In this document: piece by piece, positions 1 through 8,756 of the stretch
Layout: the number at the start of each line of letters is the position of its first letter
Position numbering within the stretch: position 1 is the first letter of the stretch
Source of the DNA: Bryobacteraceae bacterium
GTDB lineage: Bacteria > Acidobacteriota > Terriglobia > Bryobacterales > Bryobacteraceae
DNA: 20,516 bases
NCBI GenBank assembly: GCA_030039005.1
Contig: JASHQT010000655.1
Span: 1-20,516 of the forward strand
Reading direction: 5' to 3'
Translations under genes and position numbers: made by a program
Notes under the pieces: model-generated
Told to the model about the DNA's origin: nothing
The model's database searches: none
The model's input: only the letters and a program-made list of their open reading frames with translations

Positions 1-176
1 GCGCGGAAAATGGTAAACGTATTTTTGACGCCTTCTTCACTACAAAGCCTCATGGCATAGGAATGGGACTAGCAATCAGCCGATCCATAATCGAGGAACA
101 TGGTGGCCAATTGACGTTTTCGCCAAACGTCGATCGGGGCACGACGTTCCGCTTCACGCTCCCATGCCCCGCATAG
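1..176 (+). CDS. Sensor histidine kinase, C-terminal end (partial)
   Basis: The frame is open from the left edge (first full codon at 3) to TAG at 174-176 and gives the last 57 residues of a histidine kinase ATPase domain. Visible are the F-box-like segment IFDAFFTTKP, the G2 box GMGLAISRSIIEEHGG, and the closing strands ending in GTTFRFTLP. This is the ATP-lid end of a HATPase_c domain, which transfers phosphate to a cognate response regulator. The sensory and dimerisation parts lie outside the window, so the signal is unknown. The FixJ-like regulator starts 118 nt downstream on the same strand and is the obvious partner. The family call is secure; pairing is inferred from position. Confidence 0.9.
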   Translation, partial: AENGKRIFDAFFTTKPHGIGMGLAISRSIIEEHGGQLTFSPNVDRGTTFRFTLPCPA

Positions 177-192
177 CTCGGCTACAAAAAGT

Positions 193-229
193 GTGTCGCT
201 GTATGCGGAACTGGGCCGACACTTTGTCG
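193..229 (+). repeat. Small nested inverted repeats between kinase and regulator
   Basis: GTGTCG (193-198) can pair with CGACAC (217-222), and CGACA-CTT-TGTCG (217-229) forms a second, mutually exclusive hairpin. No T-run follows, so this is not a clear terminator. It may be an operator or an RNA switch in the kinase-regulator spacer, or chance. Confidence 0.3.
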
Positions 230-294
230 CATGTGATCTCGGGCCAATCTTAGTACCCGATCAACCGGCTGTGTTTGCGTAAGAGGACGAGAAT

Positions 295-930
295 ATGACT
301 CAGCCCTCTCAAATTGTCTTCGTGGTTGATGATGACCCAGCTATTTGTGTTGCGCTGAAAAGATTGATTAGCTCCGTTGGCATCGAAGTGCAAACGTTTA
401 CATCGGCGCAAGAATTTCTCGGCGCCACCCGTCCAGGGATCCCTGCGTGCCTCGTGCTGGATGTCCGTTTGCCCGATCTGAGCGGGCTCAACCTGCAGCA
501 GAAGCTCATTAATGCGAAGATTGATCTACCCATTATCTTTATCACCGGCCATGGAGACATCCCTATGACGGTTCGCGCCATGAGGGCCGGAGCGCTGGAA
601 TTCTTGACCAAGCCCGTCAAAGAACAGGACCTGCTCGACGCGATTCAACGCGGAATCGAACAGCATCGCCATCACCTGGCGCAGCGTGCGGAGGCGTCCG
701 AACTACAGCGCCGTTACGATTCCCTGACTCCCCGTGAACGGGAAGTATTCCCCCTGGTGACTAGTGGATTGCTCAACAAACAGATTGCGGCAGAATTAGG
801 GGCAAGTGAAAAGACAATCAAGATTCATCGCGGCCAAGTCATGCAGAAGATGAAAGCAGAATCTTTAGCTCACCTGGTGCGAATGGCGGAGAAACTCGGC
901 CTCACTGCCTCCAGCGCGAATCGCGCATAG
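295..930 (+). CDS. FixJ/NarL-type response regulator
   Basis: This 211-residue two-domain regulator has an N-terminal receiver (about residues 6-120) and a C-terminal LuxR/GerE helix-turn-helix (about 144-200). The receiver shows the acidic cluster D12-D14, the phospho-acceptor D56 in [10 protein letters not shown]84 in FITGHGD, and K106 in FLTKP. The DNA-binding part begins LTPREREV and contains [20 protein letters not shown]. The order and spacing match the FixJ/TodT/StyR group, usually driven by a PAS-type soluble kinase. An ATG is preceded by GAGG about 10 nt upstream. It follows the kinase tail in the same orientation, so it is probably its partner. Target genes cannot be read from the sequence; the adjacent sigma-54 activator is a candidate. 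Confidence 0.93.
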   Translation: MTQPSQIVFVVDDDPAICVALKRLISSVGIEVQTFTSAQEFLGATRPGIPACLVLDVRLPDLSGLNLQQKLINAKIDLPIIFITGHGDIPMTVRAMRAGALEFLTKPVKEQDLLDAIQRGIEQHRHHLAQRAEASELQRRYDSLTPREREVFPLVTSGLLNKQIAAELGASEKTIKIHRGQVMQKMKAESLAHLVRMAEKLGLTASSANRA

Positions 931-935
931 CTCCG

Positions 936-949
936 GTCCTAGGACGCTT
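936..949 (+). repeat. Short palindrome after the response regulator
   Basis: A perfect 10-bp palindrome, GTCCTAGGAC, lies just after the regulator stop codon in the 106-nt spacer before the sigma-54 activator gene. It has no T-run, so terminator function is unlikely. It could be an operator for the next gene, or chance. Confidence 0.25.
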
Positions 950-1036
950 CCTGAAAATCCCAGCGCGGTAGGACCAAAGGCGGATAGAAGTGGCTCGACC
1001 CGCTTGCTAATTTTGAAGAAGAAAGGCGGTCTGAAG

Positions 1037-2110
1037 ATGAACACACGATCAGACAGCGTCGAGCGGGAACAGCGCCTGCATGTGTTGGGGACAAAGTGGC
1101 ATGACGGCGATGCGAGGTCTTATTCGTACATCGACCTCGACCAGGAAATCGAGAGGTCGCCAGGCACGGAGTTTGCTGGAATCATCGGGTCAAGCCAGGC
1201 GCTCCGCAAGGTTTTGGATCAGATTCGGATCGTTGCGGCAACCGATTCCACGGTTCTGATCGAAGGGGAGACAGGTACAGGCAAGGAACTTATCGCGAAC
1301 GCCATTCACATGCGGAGTGAACGCCGGCGTGCACCGTTTGTAAAGTTGAACTGCGCCGCAATTCCGCTGGAGCTGCTGGAAAGCGAACTGTTCGGCCACG
1401 AGCGGGGCGCCTTCACTGGTGCTGTGAGCCACAGATTAGGTCGTTTTGAGGCGGCCAGCGGCGGCACGCTGTTCCTGGATGAAGTCGGCGACATGCCTCT
1501 CGCGCTGCAGTCGAAGCTATTGCGAGTACTGCAAGAGCACGAGTTTGAGCGGCTGGGCAGTACGGTCACTCGGAGGGTCGACGTACGGGTAATCGCGGCG
1601 ACCAATCAGAATCTCGCCGGCCGGGTCGCTGAAAAGCAGTTCCGAGCGGACCTCTATTACCGCCTGAATGTCTTTCCCATCGCGCTCCCGCCGCTTCGTT
1701 GGCGCGTGGATGACATCCCGGTGCTGGTAGCGTATTTCGTCCGCGCGTACGCCACACGTATGTCGAAACACATCTCGAAAATGCCGGTGGGCGCGATGGA
1801 TGATCTGATGAGCTATAGCTGGCCGGGAAACATACGGGAGCTGGAGCACTTTATTGAACGAGCAGTGATTCTGACCAGGACCGACGTACTGGGGCTGCCT
1901 GCCCTGCCATCTGGCACGTCGACCGCGAGCCAACCTGTGACATTGGCTGAAGCGGAGAGGAACCACATTCTGCACGTTCTGAAAGAAAGTAATTGGGTGG
2001 TCGGAGGCAAGGCCGGCGCGGCAGCGCGTCTCGGCGTCAAACGTACGACCCTTTTGGGCAAGATGCGCAGGAGCGGTCTCTCAAAGAAGGCGGCCTATGC
2101 GACTATCTAG
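1037..2110 (+). CDS. Sigma-54-dependent transcriptional activator without sensory domain
   Basis: This protein of 357 residues activates RNA polymerase carrying sigma-54 by ATP hydrolysis. After about 45 non-conserved residues comes the AAA+ domain: Walker A GETGTGKE (77-84), the sigma-54-contacting GAFTGA loop (124-129), Walker B GGTLFLDEV (142-150), the arginine-finger segment FRADLYYRLNVFP (202-214) and WPGNIREL (262-269). A Fis-type helix-turn-helix follows at about 325-347. There is no receiver, GAF or PAS domain, so its activity must be set by a partner protein or its own level, as in PspF-like activators. I chose ATG 1037, with AAAGGCGG 8 nt upstream, over an upstream in-frame TTG at 1004. 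Several -24/-12-like sequences occur in this window and are possible targets, which is inference. Confidence 0.93.
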   Translation: MNTRSDSVEREQRLHVLGTKWHDGDARSYSYIDLDQEIERSPGTEFAGIIGSSQALRKVLDQIRIVAATDSTVLIEGETGTGKELIANAIHMRSERRRAPFVKLNCAAIPLELLESELFGHERGAFTGAVSHRLGRFEAASGGTLFLDEVGDMPLALQSKLLRVLQEHEFERLGSTVTRRVDVRVIAATNQNLAGRVAEKQFRADLYYRLNVFPIALPPLRWRVDDIPVLVAYFVRAYATRMSKHISKMPVGAMDDLMSYSWPGNIRELEHFIERAVILTRTDVLGLPALPSGTSTASQPVTLAEAERNHILHVLKESNWVVGGKAGAAARLGVKRTTLLGKMRRSGLSKKAAYATI

Positions 2111-2132
2111 TGGATCGCCATTCGCAATAGAC

Positions 2133-2152
2133 GTTCACCGGGATGAACTTTT
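2133..2152 (+). terminator. Weak candidate terminator of the sigma-54 activator gene
   Basis: GTTCA (2133-2137) pairs with TGAAC (2144-2148) around a 6-nt loop and is followed by TTTT (2149-2152). It lies in the 40-nt convergent gap and runs into the TolC stop codon. The stem is only 5 bp, so function is uncertain. Confidence 0.35.
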
Positions 2153-4061
2153 ACGGAGCAGGTAGGGGCGCCGCGGGCCGGGACACATGGCCGGTGCGCG
2201 CTTCTTCTATCGAAACGTGATTGACGTCGAGCGTCCTGGCGGTAGCCCGGTCGAGAGCGATCAAGGCCTTCGCGTAGGCCCCTTTTGCGGAGACTTCGGT
2301 AGATTGCGCCTGTGCCAGCAGCGTTTCATAGTTGATCACCATATAATTGGTGGCCAGACCGACGTTAAAGGTCTCTTGTTCCACTTTCACGGACTGCTGC
2401 TGCAGGACGCGGCTTTGGATGGCGGCTTCGTATGCGGCTCGAGCCTGCTGCATGGCGACGTACGCATCGGCTACTTCCAGGCGAACCTGATTCTCAAATT
2501 GCTGGCGGCGTACTTGAGTCTGCCGGACCTGCAGTTCATCGCGAACGGCATCGGCTTGAGCCACACGATTCCGCAGCGGTAGCGTCAACTGGAGCCCGAT
2601 GCTGTAAGTTGGAAAATTGTTTTTGAAAATCTGTCCCAGCGCGGTGCCGTACCCACCGGGATACAGGGCGGCGGCTGGTGTCAGCGCGGCCCCCGCCGGA
2701 CTAATGCCTCCGGAGAGGCCGCCATTCTGCACCGTGCCTACCACGTCCAGTTCCGGCCGCAGGGCGTTGAGTGAGCCCTGCAGGCTGATCTGGGAATTCT
2801 CGACTTGTATGCCGGCCTGAGCCAAATCCGGCCGATCGTGTAAGGCCTCGGTCATCAAGGCGTCGACCGGTTGGACCGATTCGGTCTCCGGAACCGTGAC
2901 GGAGTCAGTCGCAATAATATGGGCCGCGCGGATGGCGGGATTCGCCAGGCCATTCCGGGTGAGCGCTGTCTTTACGATTAGTTCCTGCTGTTGGACAAGA
3001 CCTTCGGCCGAGATCAAGGCCTGCTGAGTGGACGCCAGTTCAGCCTGCGCGCGTGTCACTTCGATCGGCGCCTGTTCGCCTTGTTCCACCTTATGCTTGT
3101 TATCGTCATACAACTGCTGAGCGAGGCGCACGGCTTCGCGCTTCACCTTAACATCTTCGTTCAGGCTCACCAGGTCCGTATAGAGTCTCGCAATTCCTGC
3201 CACGGTGTCGATCACTTGCTGGCGAAATACCAGATCGGCAACCCTTTGGTCATTCTTGGCGATGCGGATAAACCTGCGATTCAAGTTGATCCCAAATCCG
3301 CGCAGCAACGGCTGGGTAATGGTGAATCCCAGGCTGGCATCCAGAATCGGATTGTAAGTGTAGCGTGAGGCGTCGGAGGTGATTCGGTCACTGTCGAACG
3401 TCACGGCAAGCTGTGCGCCGGAGGAGAAACCCTGTGTGTATCCGGCGTTTGCGTTGAAATTGTTCGAAACCAACCAGTTTGACGCACCAGTGATCAGAGG
3501 ATCGAACTCCAGCGTGCTTTGATGCGCCGCGTTGATGGATCCCGAAAGTAGAGGGTCGAATTGCGGAATGGGCGATCCGTTGGACGGCGGGATGGCGCCC
3601 GTCACCGATAAATCATTCTGCTGTTCGGTGATCAGCGCGACATCAGAAAAATTCGAATTCACCACCGGGGCCGGCGTCGGACTGGCGGTGAGAGTTGTGA
3701 GCAGCGGGCCACTTGGCCCGCCAATGCCGGGAGGCGGCTCGTCCACCAGGAGGCTGAGGCCGCGCAGCAAGCCGCCGCCCTCGGCACGCGTAATGTCGGT
3801 TCCGGCGATACGCGGGAGATAGCGCTCCAGGTCAATGTCCAAGTTGTTTTCGAGCGCCAGCGCGATCGCATCCGGCAGGGAGAGATACAACTGGCCGGCG
3901 CGCATCAGGTCGAAAATTCGCCCCGAGTTGTGGAAGTTCTCCGGCCCCACTGGCTTCGCTTCGTAGGGACTGATGAACGAGCTGCGCACGAAATTCATTT
4001 GAGCTCCTCCCAGCGCGGGGAGAAGCACCGCCAGAACCGCCGCCTGCGACCAGGTCCTCAT
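2151..4061 (-). CDS. TolC-family outer membrane efflux protein
   Basis: This 636-residue protein is the outer-membrane exit duct of the tripartite pump encoded upstream. It begins with a Sec-type signal peptide (MRTWSQAAVLAVLLPALGGA). The DAIALALENNLDI segment is typical of the first TolC helix. A long coiled-coil region follows, with ARLYTDLVSLNEDVKVKREA and RAQAELASTQQ, and a second repeat carries LTLPLRNRVAQADA and VRLEVADAYVAMQQARAAYE. It is about 150 residues longer than typical TolC proteins. The excess sits mainly after residue 90, in a Gly/Pro/Ser/Thr-rich insertion (about 95-175) that may be surface-exposed. Its ATG overlaps the TGA of the adaptor gene (ATGA, 4058-4061), so translation is probably coupled. 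It is the last gene of the pump operon. Confidence 0.93.
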   Translation of the reverse strand: MRTWSQAAVLAVLLPALGGAQMNFVRSSFISPYEAKPVGPENFHNSGRIFDLMRAGQLYLSLPDAIALALENNLDIDLERYLPRIAGTDITRAEGGGLLRGLSLLVDEPPPGIGGPSGPLLTTLTASPTPAPVVNSNFSDVALITEQQNDLSVTGAIPPSNGSPIPQFDPLLSGSINAAHQSTLEFDPLITGASNWLVSNNFNANAGYTQGFSSGAQLAVTFDSDRITSDASRYTYNPILDASLGFTITQPLLRGFGINLNRRFIRIAKNDQRVADLVFRQQVIDTVAGIARLYTDLVSLNEDVKVKREAVRLAQQLYDDNKHKVEQGEQAPIEVTRAQAELASTQQALISAEGLVQQQELIVKTALTRNGLANPAIRAAHIIATDSVTVPETESVQPVDALMTEALHDRPDLAQAGIQVENSQISLQGSLNALRPELDVVGTVQNGGLSGGISPAGAALTPAAALYPGGYGTALGQIFKNNFPTYSIGLQLTLPLRNRVAQADAVRDELQVRQTQVRRQQFENQVRLEVADAYVAMQQARAAYEAAIQSRVLQQQSVKVEQETFNVGLATNYMVINYETLLAQAQSTEVSAKGAYAKALIALDRATARTLDVNHVSIEEARTGHVSRPAAPLPAP

Positions 4062-5437
4062 TGTGCCTTCTCTTGCGGCGAATTCGGCGCCGCGATTTGA
4101 ACGAGCGCCCCCTCTTGCACCGCGTCGCTCGGATCAACGACCACCTCTTCATCAATTGTGAGACCGGCTGGAATCTCCAGCTCAAGGCCGTAATCGCGGC
4201 CAGGTTGCACGGTTTGAAAGTGAACGCGCCTCACGCGGGCGAGCATTGCCGAATCCATGCCCGCGGCCTGCTCCTTATGCTGTTCGTCCGGACTAAGGGG
4301 CTGCAGCACGGCCAATACCGTGCCGCTCGATCGCACCACCAGCGCCGCGTCCGGCACCATAAATGGCGGATCGGCGCGATCGGTGATGAACGACACCGAG
4401 GCGTACATTCCGGGCAGGAGCACTCTCTTGGGATTTTCTACGTCTACCTCGGTCAGGAGCGTCCTGGACTGAGCGTCCAGGGAGTCGGAGGTGCGCGTCA
4501 CTTTTCCCGGATAGCTCTGATCGGGAAGTTGCTGCACCGTGACGGTTGCGGGCTGGCCCACGCGGATATCCGGGGCATTGGTTTGTGGAACCGAGACCAA
4601 GATCCGCAGCTTCCCGATTTCGGCCACACGAAACAGCTCGCCGCCACTGGGAACATCGGAAGGACCGGCGGCGTTCTGGCGCGCGGGCCCTGGATTGGAA
4701 TTCGCGGCGGAGATGAGCGCGCCGACATCGACGTTTCGTGAGGTGATGACGCCGTCAAACGGCGCGGTGATGCGCTCGTAACCTTGCAGCGCCAAAACGC
4801 GGTCCAGGGTCGCTTGACTCGCGTCCATATATTCCTGCATGGCCCGCACGGTCTTTTGCTGGGCCACAACGTTCGCCGCCGATGTTTTGGCCGCGGTGGA
4901 TTGATTGTCGCCGTCCTGCCGCGATACCGCGCCGTCGGCGGTCAATACCTTGTACCTTTGCCAAGTGATCTCCGCTAAATCGCGCGTGGCGATGAGCTGA
5001 TCGAGCGTGGCTTGAGCTTGACCGAGTTGGCCTTCAGCTTGCGCTACCGTCGCACGCGCCGTAGATACCTGTTCATCGAGATCCGGCGCTTCGACGTCGG
5101 CGAGTTGTTGCCCCGCGTGCACGCGATCGCCGATATCGACATATCGTTTCTTCAAATAACCGGTGGCCCGGGCGTAGATGTACGCCTCCGTGATGGGCGT
5201 GATGTTTCCCGGCAGCGTCAATTGAATATTTTTCGGTGCGCGCTTCACCAGGGAGGCATTCACCAGGGGCGGCGTGATGCCGCGGATTCTCGCCGCAGCG
5301 TCCAGTTGCTTCGTTGTCCGCTCGCGCGGTAAATACCCGAGGAAATAAAAAGCGGACGCCACGATGAGAATGAAGGCAACAGCGAGCAGTGTGCCGATGG
5401 GCCGGTGATGGACTTCATTTGGATTCGGGACGTTCAT
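4058..5437 (-). CDS. RND efflux periplasmic adaptor (membrane fusion protein)
   Basis: This 459-residue HlyD/AcrA-type adaptor links the inner-membrane permease to the TolC-like duct. It has one N-terminal membrane anchor (about residues 15-34, GTLLAVAFILIVASAFYFLG). The first lipoyl half follows (ITEAYIYARATGYLKKRYVD), then a coiled-coil hairpin rich in Ala/Gln (STARATVAQAEGQLGQAQAT) and the second lipoyl half (RITAPFDGVITSRNVDVGAL). Beta-barrel and membrane-proximal domains complete it. There is no lipobox Cys, so it is anchored by its helix. The start ATG overlaps the permease TGA by 4 nt, and its own stop overlaps the TolC start in the same way. The substrate cannot be predicted from the sequence. 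Confidence 0.95.
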   Translation of the reverse strand: MNVPNPNEVHHRPIGTLLAVAFILIVASAFYFLGYLPRERTTKQLDAAARIRGITPPLVNASLVKRAPKNIQLTLPGNITPITEAYIYARATGYLKKRYVDIGDRVHAGQQLADVEAPDLDEQVSTARATVAQAEGQLGQAQATLDQLIATRDLAEITWQRYKVLTADGAVSRQDGDNQSTAAKTSAANVVAQQKTVRAMQEYMDASQATLDRVLALQGYERITAPFDGVITSRNVDVGALISAANSNPGPARQNAAGPSDVPSGGELFRVAEIGKLRILVSVPQTNAPDIRVGQPATVTVQQLPDQSYPGKVTRTSDSLDAQSRTLLTEVDVENPKRVLLPGMYASVSFITDRADPPFMVPDAALVVRSSGTVLAVLQPLSPDEQHKEQAAGMDSAMLARVRRVHFQTVQPGRDYGLELEIPAGLTIDEEVVVDPSDAVQEGALVQIAAPNSPQEKAQ

Positions 5438-8400
5438 GAGTTGGGAACCTCTCCCGCTTCTTCGGCGATCCGGCGATCCATGTCCAGCGGGGCTTTCTTG
5501 CGAAGCAGCGTGTAAATGATCGGGACGAAGAATAGAGTGGTGGGCGTGGCGAACAAAAGGCCGCCGATCACCGCGCGCCCCAAAGGAGCATTTTGCTCGC
5601 CCCCTTCGCCCAAGGCAAAGGCCATGGGAAGCATGCCGATGATCATGGCCAGCGCCGTCATGGTCACCGGGCGGATGCGCGTGAACCCCGCCGATAGAGC
5701 GGCCTCGACCGCGCTTTTTCCCGCTGCGCGCTCGTCGTTTGCAAACGTAACCAGCAGGATGCTATTGGCGGTAGCAACGCCGATGCCCATGATGGCGCCC
5801 ATGAGCGCGGGAACGCTCAGAGTGGTGCGGGTGAGGTACAGCATCCAGAGCATGCCGGCCATCGCGCCGGGAAGGGCCATCAAGATGATAAACGGATCCA
5901 ACCAGGATTGAAAATTGATGGCCATTATCAGATAAACCAGCACCACCGCGAAGATCATGCCCAGGCCGAGACGAGTGAAGGAGGTCCGCATCGTGTCCAC
6001 CTGCCCGCGCAGATCAATGGTGGTTCCGCGCGGCAGCGACGAGCGCGCTTTGGCGATGATCCCGTCGACGTCGGCCGCGAGGCCTCCTAAATCCCGCCGG
6101 TCCGGACTCGCGAAAATGTCGACCACGGGTTGAATGTCGTAATGACTTTCCACCTCGGGCGAGTTGTTCCTTTTCAGCCGGGCAAGGTTGTAGAGCAACT
6201 CCTTTGAGCCGCCCGCAAGGGCCGTAATCGGGGTGCGTTGCATCGCGTCCAAGGTGTTGATCTTGTATTGCGGCGTCTGCGCCGCTACCTGGTAGTTCAC
6301 TCCGTTCTGTGGATCCAGCCACTCGTTCGGCGCCACCTGGCCGCTGGCCGATAGCGAAATCAGCAGGCTGCTGGCTACGTCTTTCTGCGTCATCCCGGCT
6401 TCATCGGCCAGGATTCGATCGACGTTCACGTCCACCGTAGGGTAATCTTCTCGCTGGCGCACAAACACGTCCACCGTCCCCGGGAGTTTGGCGATTTCGT
6501 CGTGCAGTTTTTGGGCGGTCTCGGAGTCCACATCCAAATTGTTACCGGTCACCTGAACGTCGATTGGCGCCGGCAAGCCGAAGTTGAGAATTTCACTGGT
6601 AATGTCGGCTGCCTGGAAAAAAAAGTCGTCGGCCGGAAACTGCGCGGAAAGGATTGTTCGAAGTTTTCTGGCGTAGTCGAGCGTGGGACGGTGATCCGGT
6701 TTGAGCGAAATCAGAATATCGCCGTCGCCGTTGCCGTTGGTGATGGTGTTGCTGAATGCCAGGTTGATGCCGGAATTCGGTAATCCTATGTTGTCGAGGA
6801 TCGAATCGAGTTCCTGGGGCGGAATCACCCGGCGAATTTCGCTTTCAATGGACGCAAAGATAGCCGCGGACTCTTCGATGCGAGTGCCGGTGGGAGGGCG
6901 CACGTGCAGCCGCATCTGCCCGGCATCGACATAAGGAAAGAAGTTCTCTCCCACGATTGTGATCAGGCCGACCGAAGCGAGCGCGAAAGCCAGGAAAGCT
7001 CCGCCGGTGATGGCACGGTGCGCGAGCACCCAGGCGAGCAGGCGGCGATAACCGTCACGATATTCCTCGAATTTCCGGTCAAAAGCCTCATGGATGTGCC
7101 AGATCGGACCGGCGGAACGGGCGGCCGCTACAGCTTCCTCGCCACCTTGATAGAGCGGCATCTCCGATGGCAGCAGGTAATGCACCAGGGTCGGCACCAC
7201 GGTGCGGGTGAGCAGATAAGACGTCAGCATCGCGAACACCACGCCCATGGCCAGCGGTGTGAACAAATATTTCGCCGCGCCGGAGAGCATGAGAACGGGA
7301 ACGAAGACGATACAGATGCACAGAGTGGAGACGAAGGCCGGTACGGCGATCTCTTGTGCGCCATCCAGAATCGCGCGAACCAGAGTTTTTCTGCCGATGC
7401 CCATGTTGCGATGCACGTTTTCGATCTCCACGGTGGCGTCGTCCACAAGGATTCCGACGGCCAGCGCGAGTCCGCCGAGGGTCATCACGTTAATGGTTTC
7501 TCCAAGCAGGCCGAGGATGGTAAGGGAGGTCAGAATGGAGAGCGGGATGGAGATGCACACGATCAGAGTGCTGCGCCAGCTTCCCAAAAACAACAGAATC
7601 ATCAGAGCGGTTAACAACGCGGCGATACTCGCCTCGCGCACAACGCCTTCGACCGATGCCCGCACGAACAACGACTGGTCGAAGAGCTGGCTTATGTTCA
7701 AAGATGTCGGCAGCGTGGCTTGAATTTTCGGGAGCAGCTCCTTAACCCCCTGCACCACCGCCAGAGTGGATGCACCGCCGTGCCGCAGGACGGTCAATAA
7801 GGCCGCGAGGCCGCCATTGATCCGAACCACATTCGTCTGCACTTGATACCCGTCCCGGACCTCCCCGATGTCGCGCATGTAGACCGGCGCGCCGTTCACG
7901 GTTTTGATCGGTATGTTGTTCATGGCCGAGATCAGTTCCGGGCTGCTGTTGAGCCGAATCAGGTATTCGCGCGTGCCCACCTTCACGGTGCCGGTGGGAA
8001 GAATCAGATTCTGGAGGTCCAACGCGTTGGAGATGTCGGTGGCGGACAGTCCCTTTCCGTAGAGAGCGTCCGGATCGAGGTCAACCATCACCTGGCGAAC
8101 CTTGCCGCCGTACGGGAGTGGGACAGAGATGCCCGGAATGGTGGCGAGTCGCGTACGAATAAAGTTTTGCGCGTAATCGTAAAGTTGCTGCTCGGTAAGC
8201 GTGCTGCTGCTCAGCCCCAGTTGGAGTATGGGAACACTGGAGGCATCGGTCTGCACGATCAATGGCGGGAAAATCCCGGGAGGCATGGTCCGCAGCAGTG
8301 TCTGAGAAACGGCCGTGACCTGAGCGAGCGCTAGATCTACATTCGTGCCCTCTTGCATGTAAACGCGGATCAAGCCGACGCCGTTATAGGCCGTAGCCTC

Positions 8401-8643
8401 GATGCGTTGAATACCGTTGACCGTTGTTGTCATGGCGCGTTCGGAAACAAAAAGGACGCGCTTTGCCATGTCGTCCGGACTCATGCCGTTGTAAGTCCAG
8501 ATCACTCCGACCATCGGAATGTTGATGTAAGGAAAAATGTCCGTCGGCGTAGTGACGATGGAAAGGCCGCCCATGATGGCAATGAGGACGGCCATCACCA
8601 TGAAGGTGTAAGGGCGGCGCAGGGCGAGTCGGACGATCCACAT
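5434..8643 (-). CDS. RND efflux permease (AcrB/ACR_tran family)
   Basis: This 1069-residue inner-membrane proton-driven exporter has the two-fold RND layout: TM1 at about 12-30, a large periplasmic loop, a TM2-TM6 bundle from about 335, and a second half repeating the pattern. The TM4 motif GILVDDATVEIEN carries the acidic pair D401-D402, matching AcrB D407/D408. In TM10 the AcrB motif with Lys940 is replaced by ATANSILLVTFAND, so position 959 is Ala; the proton relay must differ from AcrB. The ATG at 8643 is preferred over an in-frame TTG at 8682 because MWIVRLALRRPYTF is the usual RND N-terminus and AAGG lies upstream. It heads the permease-adaptor-TolC unit. It could belong to HAE-1-like or a related subfamily; the substrate is unknown. 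Confidence 0.95.
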   Translation of the reverse strand: MWIVRLALRRPYTFMVMAVLIAIMGGLSIVTTPTDIFPYINIPMVGVIWTYNGMSPDDMAKRVLFVSERAMTTTVNGIQRIEATAYNGVGLIRVYMQEGTNVDLALAQVTAVSQTLLRTMPPGIFPPLIVQTDASSVPILQLGLSSSTLTEQQLYDYAQNFIRTRLATIPGISVPLPYGGKVRQVMVDLDPDALYGKGLSATDISNALDLQNLILPTGTVKVGTREYLIRLNSSPELISAMNNIPIKTVNGAPVYMRDIGEVRDGYQVQTNVVRINGGLAALLTVLRHGGASTLAVVQGVKELLPKIQATLPTSLNISQLFDQSLFVRASVEGVVREASIAALLTALMILLFLGSWRSTLIVCISIPLSILTSLTILGLLGETINVMTLGGLALAVGILVDDATVEIENVHRNMGIGRKTLVRAILDGAQEIAVPAFVSTLCICIVFVPVLMLSGAAKYLFTPLAMGVVFAMLTSYLLTRTVVPTLVHYLLPSEMPLYQGGEEAVAAARSAGPIWHIHEAFDRKFEEYRDGYRRLLAWVLAHRAITGGAFLAFALASVGLITIVGENFFPYVDAGQMRLHVRPPTGTRIEESAAIFASIESEIRRVIPPQELDSILDNIGLPNSGINLAFSNTITNGNGDGDILISLKPDHRPTLDYARKLRTILSAQFPADDFFFQAADITSEILNFGLPAPIDVQVTGNNLDVDSETAQKLHDEIAKLPGTVDVFVRQREDYPTVDVNVDRILADEAGMTQKDVASSLLISLSASGQVAPNEWLDPQNGVNYQVAAQTPQYKINTLDAMQRTPITALAGGSKELLYNLARLKRNNSPEVESHYDIQPVVDIFASPDRRDLGGLAADVDGIIAKARSSLPRGTTIDLRGQVDTMRTSFTRLGLGMIFAVVLVYLIMAINFQSWLDPFIILMALPGAMAGMLWMLYLTRTTLSVPALMGAIMGIGVATANSILLVTFANDERAAGKSAVEAALSAGFTRIRPVTMTALAMIIGMLPMAFALGEGGEQNAPLGRAVIGGLLFATPTTLFFVPIIYTLLRKKAPLDMDRRIAEEAGEVPNS

Positions 8644-8719
8644 GGTTATCGATCCCTTACGTTTTGATCGACGCTGCACCAAGCTCTGACCTGGCGCGTC
8701 GGAGGTTTAGCTGCTGAAA

Positions 8720-8748
8720 CAGGTGCCGCAGGAGACCCGCGACACCTG
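8720..8748 (-). terminator. Hairpin between dps and the pump operon
   Basis: On the minus strand CAGGTGTCGC and GCGGCACCTG form a 10-bp stem with one mismatch around a 9-nt loop. Only TTT follows, so it is at best a weak intrinsic terminator. It may reduce read-through from dps (ends at 8757) into the RND genes (start at 8643), or stabilise the dps mRNA 3' end. Confidence 0.45.
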
Positions 8749-8756
8749 CTAGGAAC

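Noticed and set aside
225..235. TGTCGCATGTG near the response regulator resembling TGTCGCATATG at 10099-10109, as a shared operator
   Set aside because: Only an 8-mer is identical, neither copy is palindromic, and one such match between two spacers is expected by chance about half the time.
991..1008. TGGCTCG then TTGCT upstream of the sigma-54 activator, resembling a -24/-12 promoter
   Set aside because: GG and GC are 12 nt apart instead of the required 10, so sigma-54 would not be expected to use it.
1004..1036. TTG start extending the sigma-54 activator by 11 residues
   Set aside because: ATG 1037 has a well-placed AAAGGCGG and the extra residues (MLILKKKGGLK) are the translated ribosome-binding region.
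6904..7614. Plus-strand open frame of 236 codons inside the RND permease
   Set aside because: It is an antisense shadow of a well-conserved gene; composition is His/Gln/Arg-rich with no domain.
8644..8682. TTG start extending the RND permease by 13 residues
   Set aside because: RND permeases begin directly before the first membrane helix; MWIVRLALRRPYTF at 8643 is the normal form.
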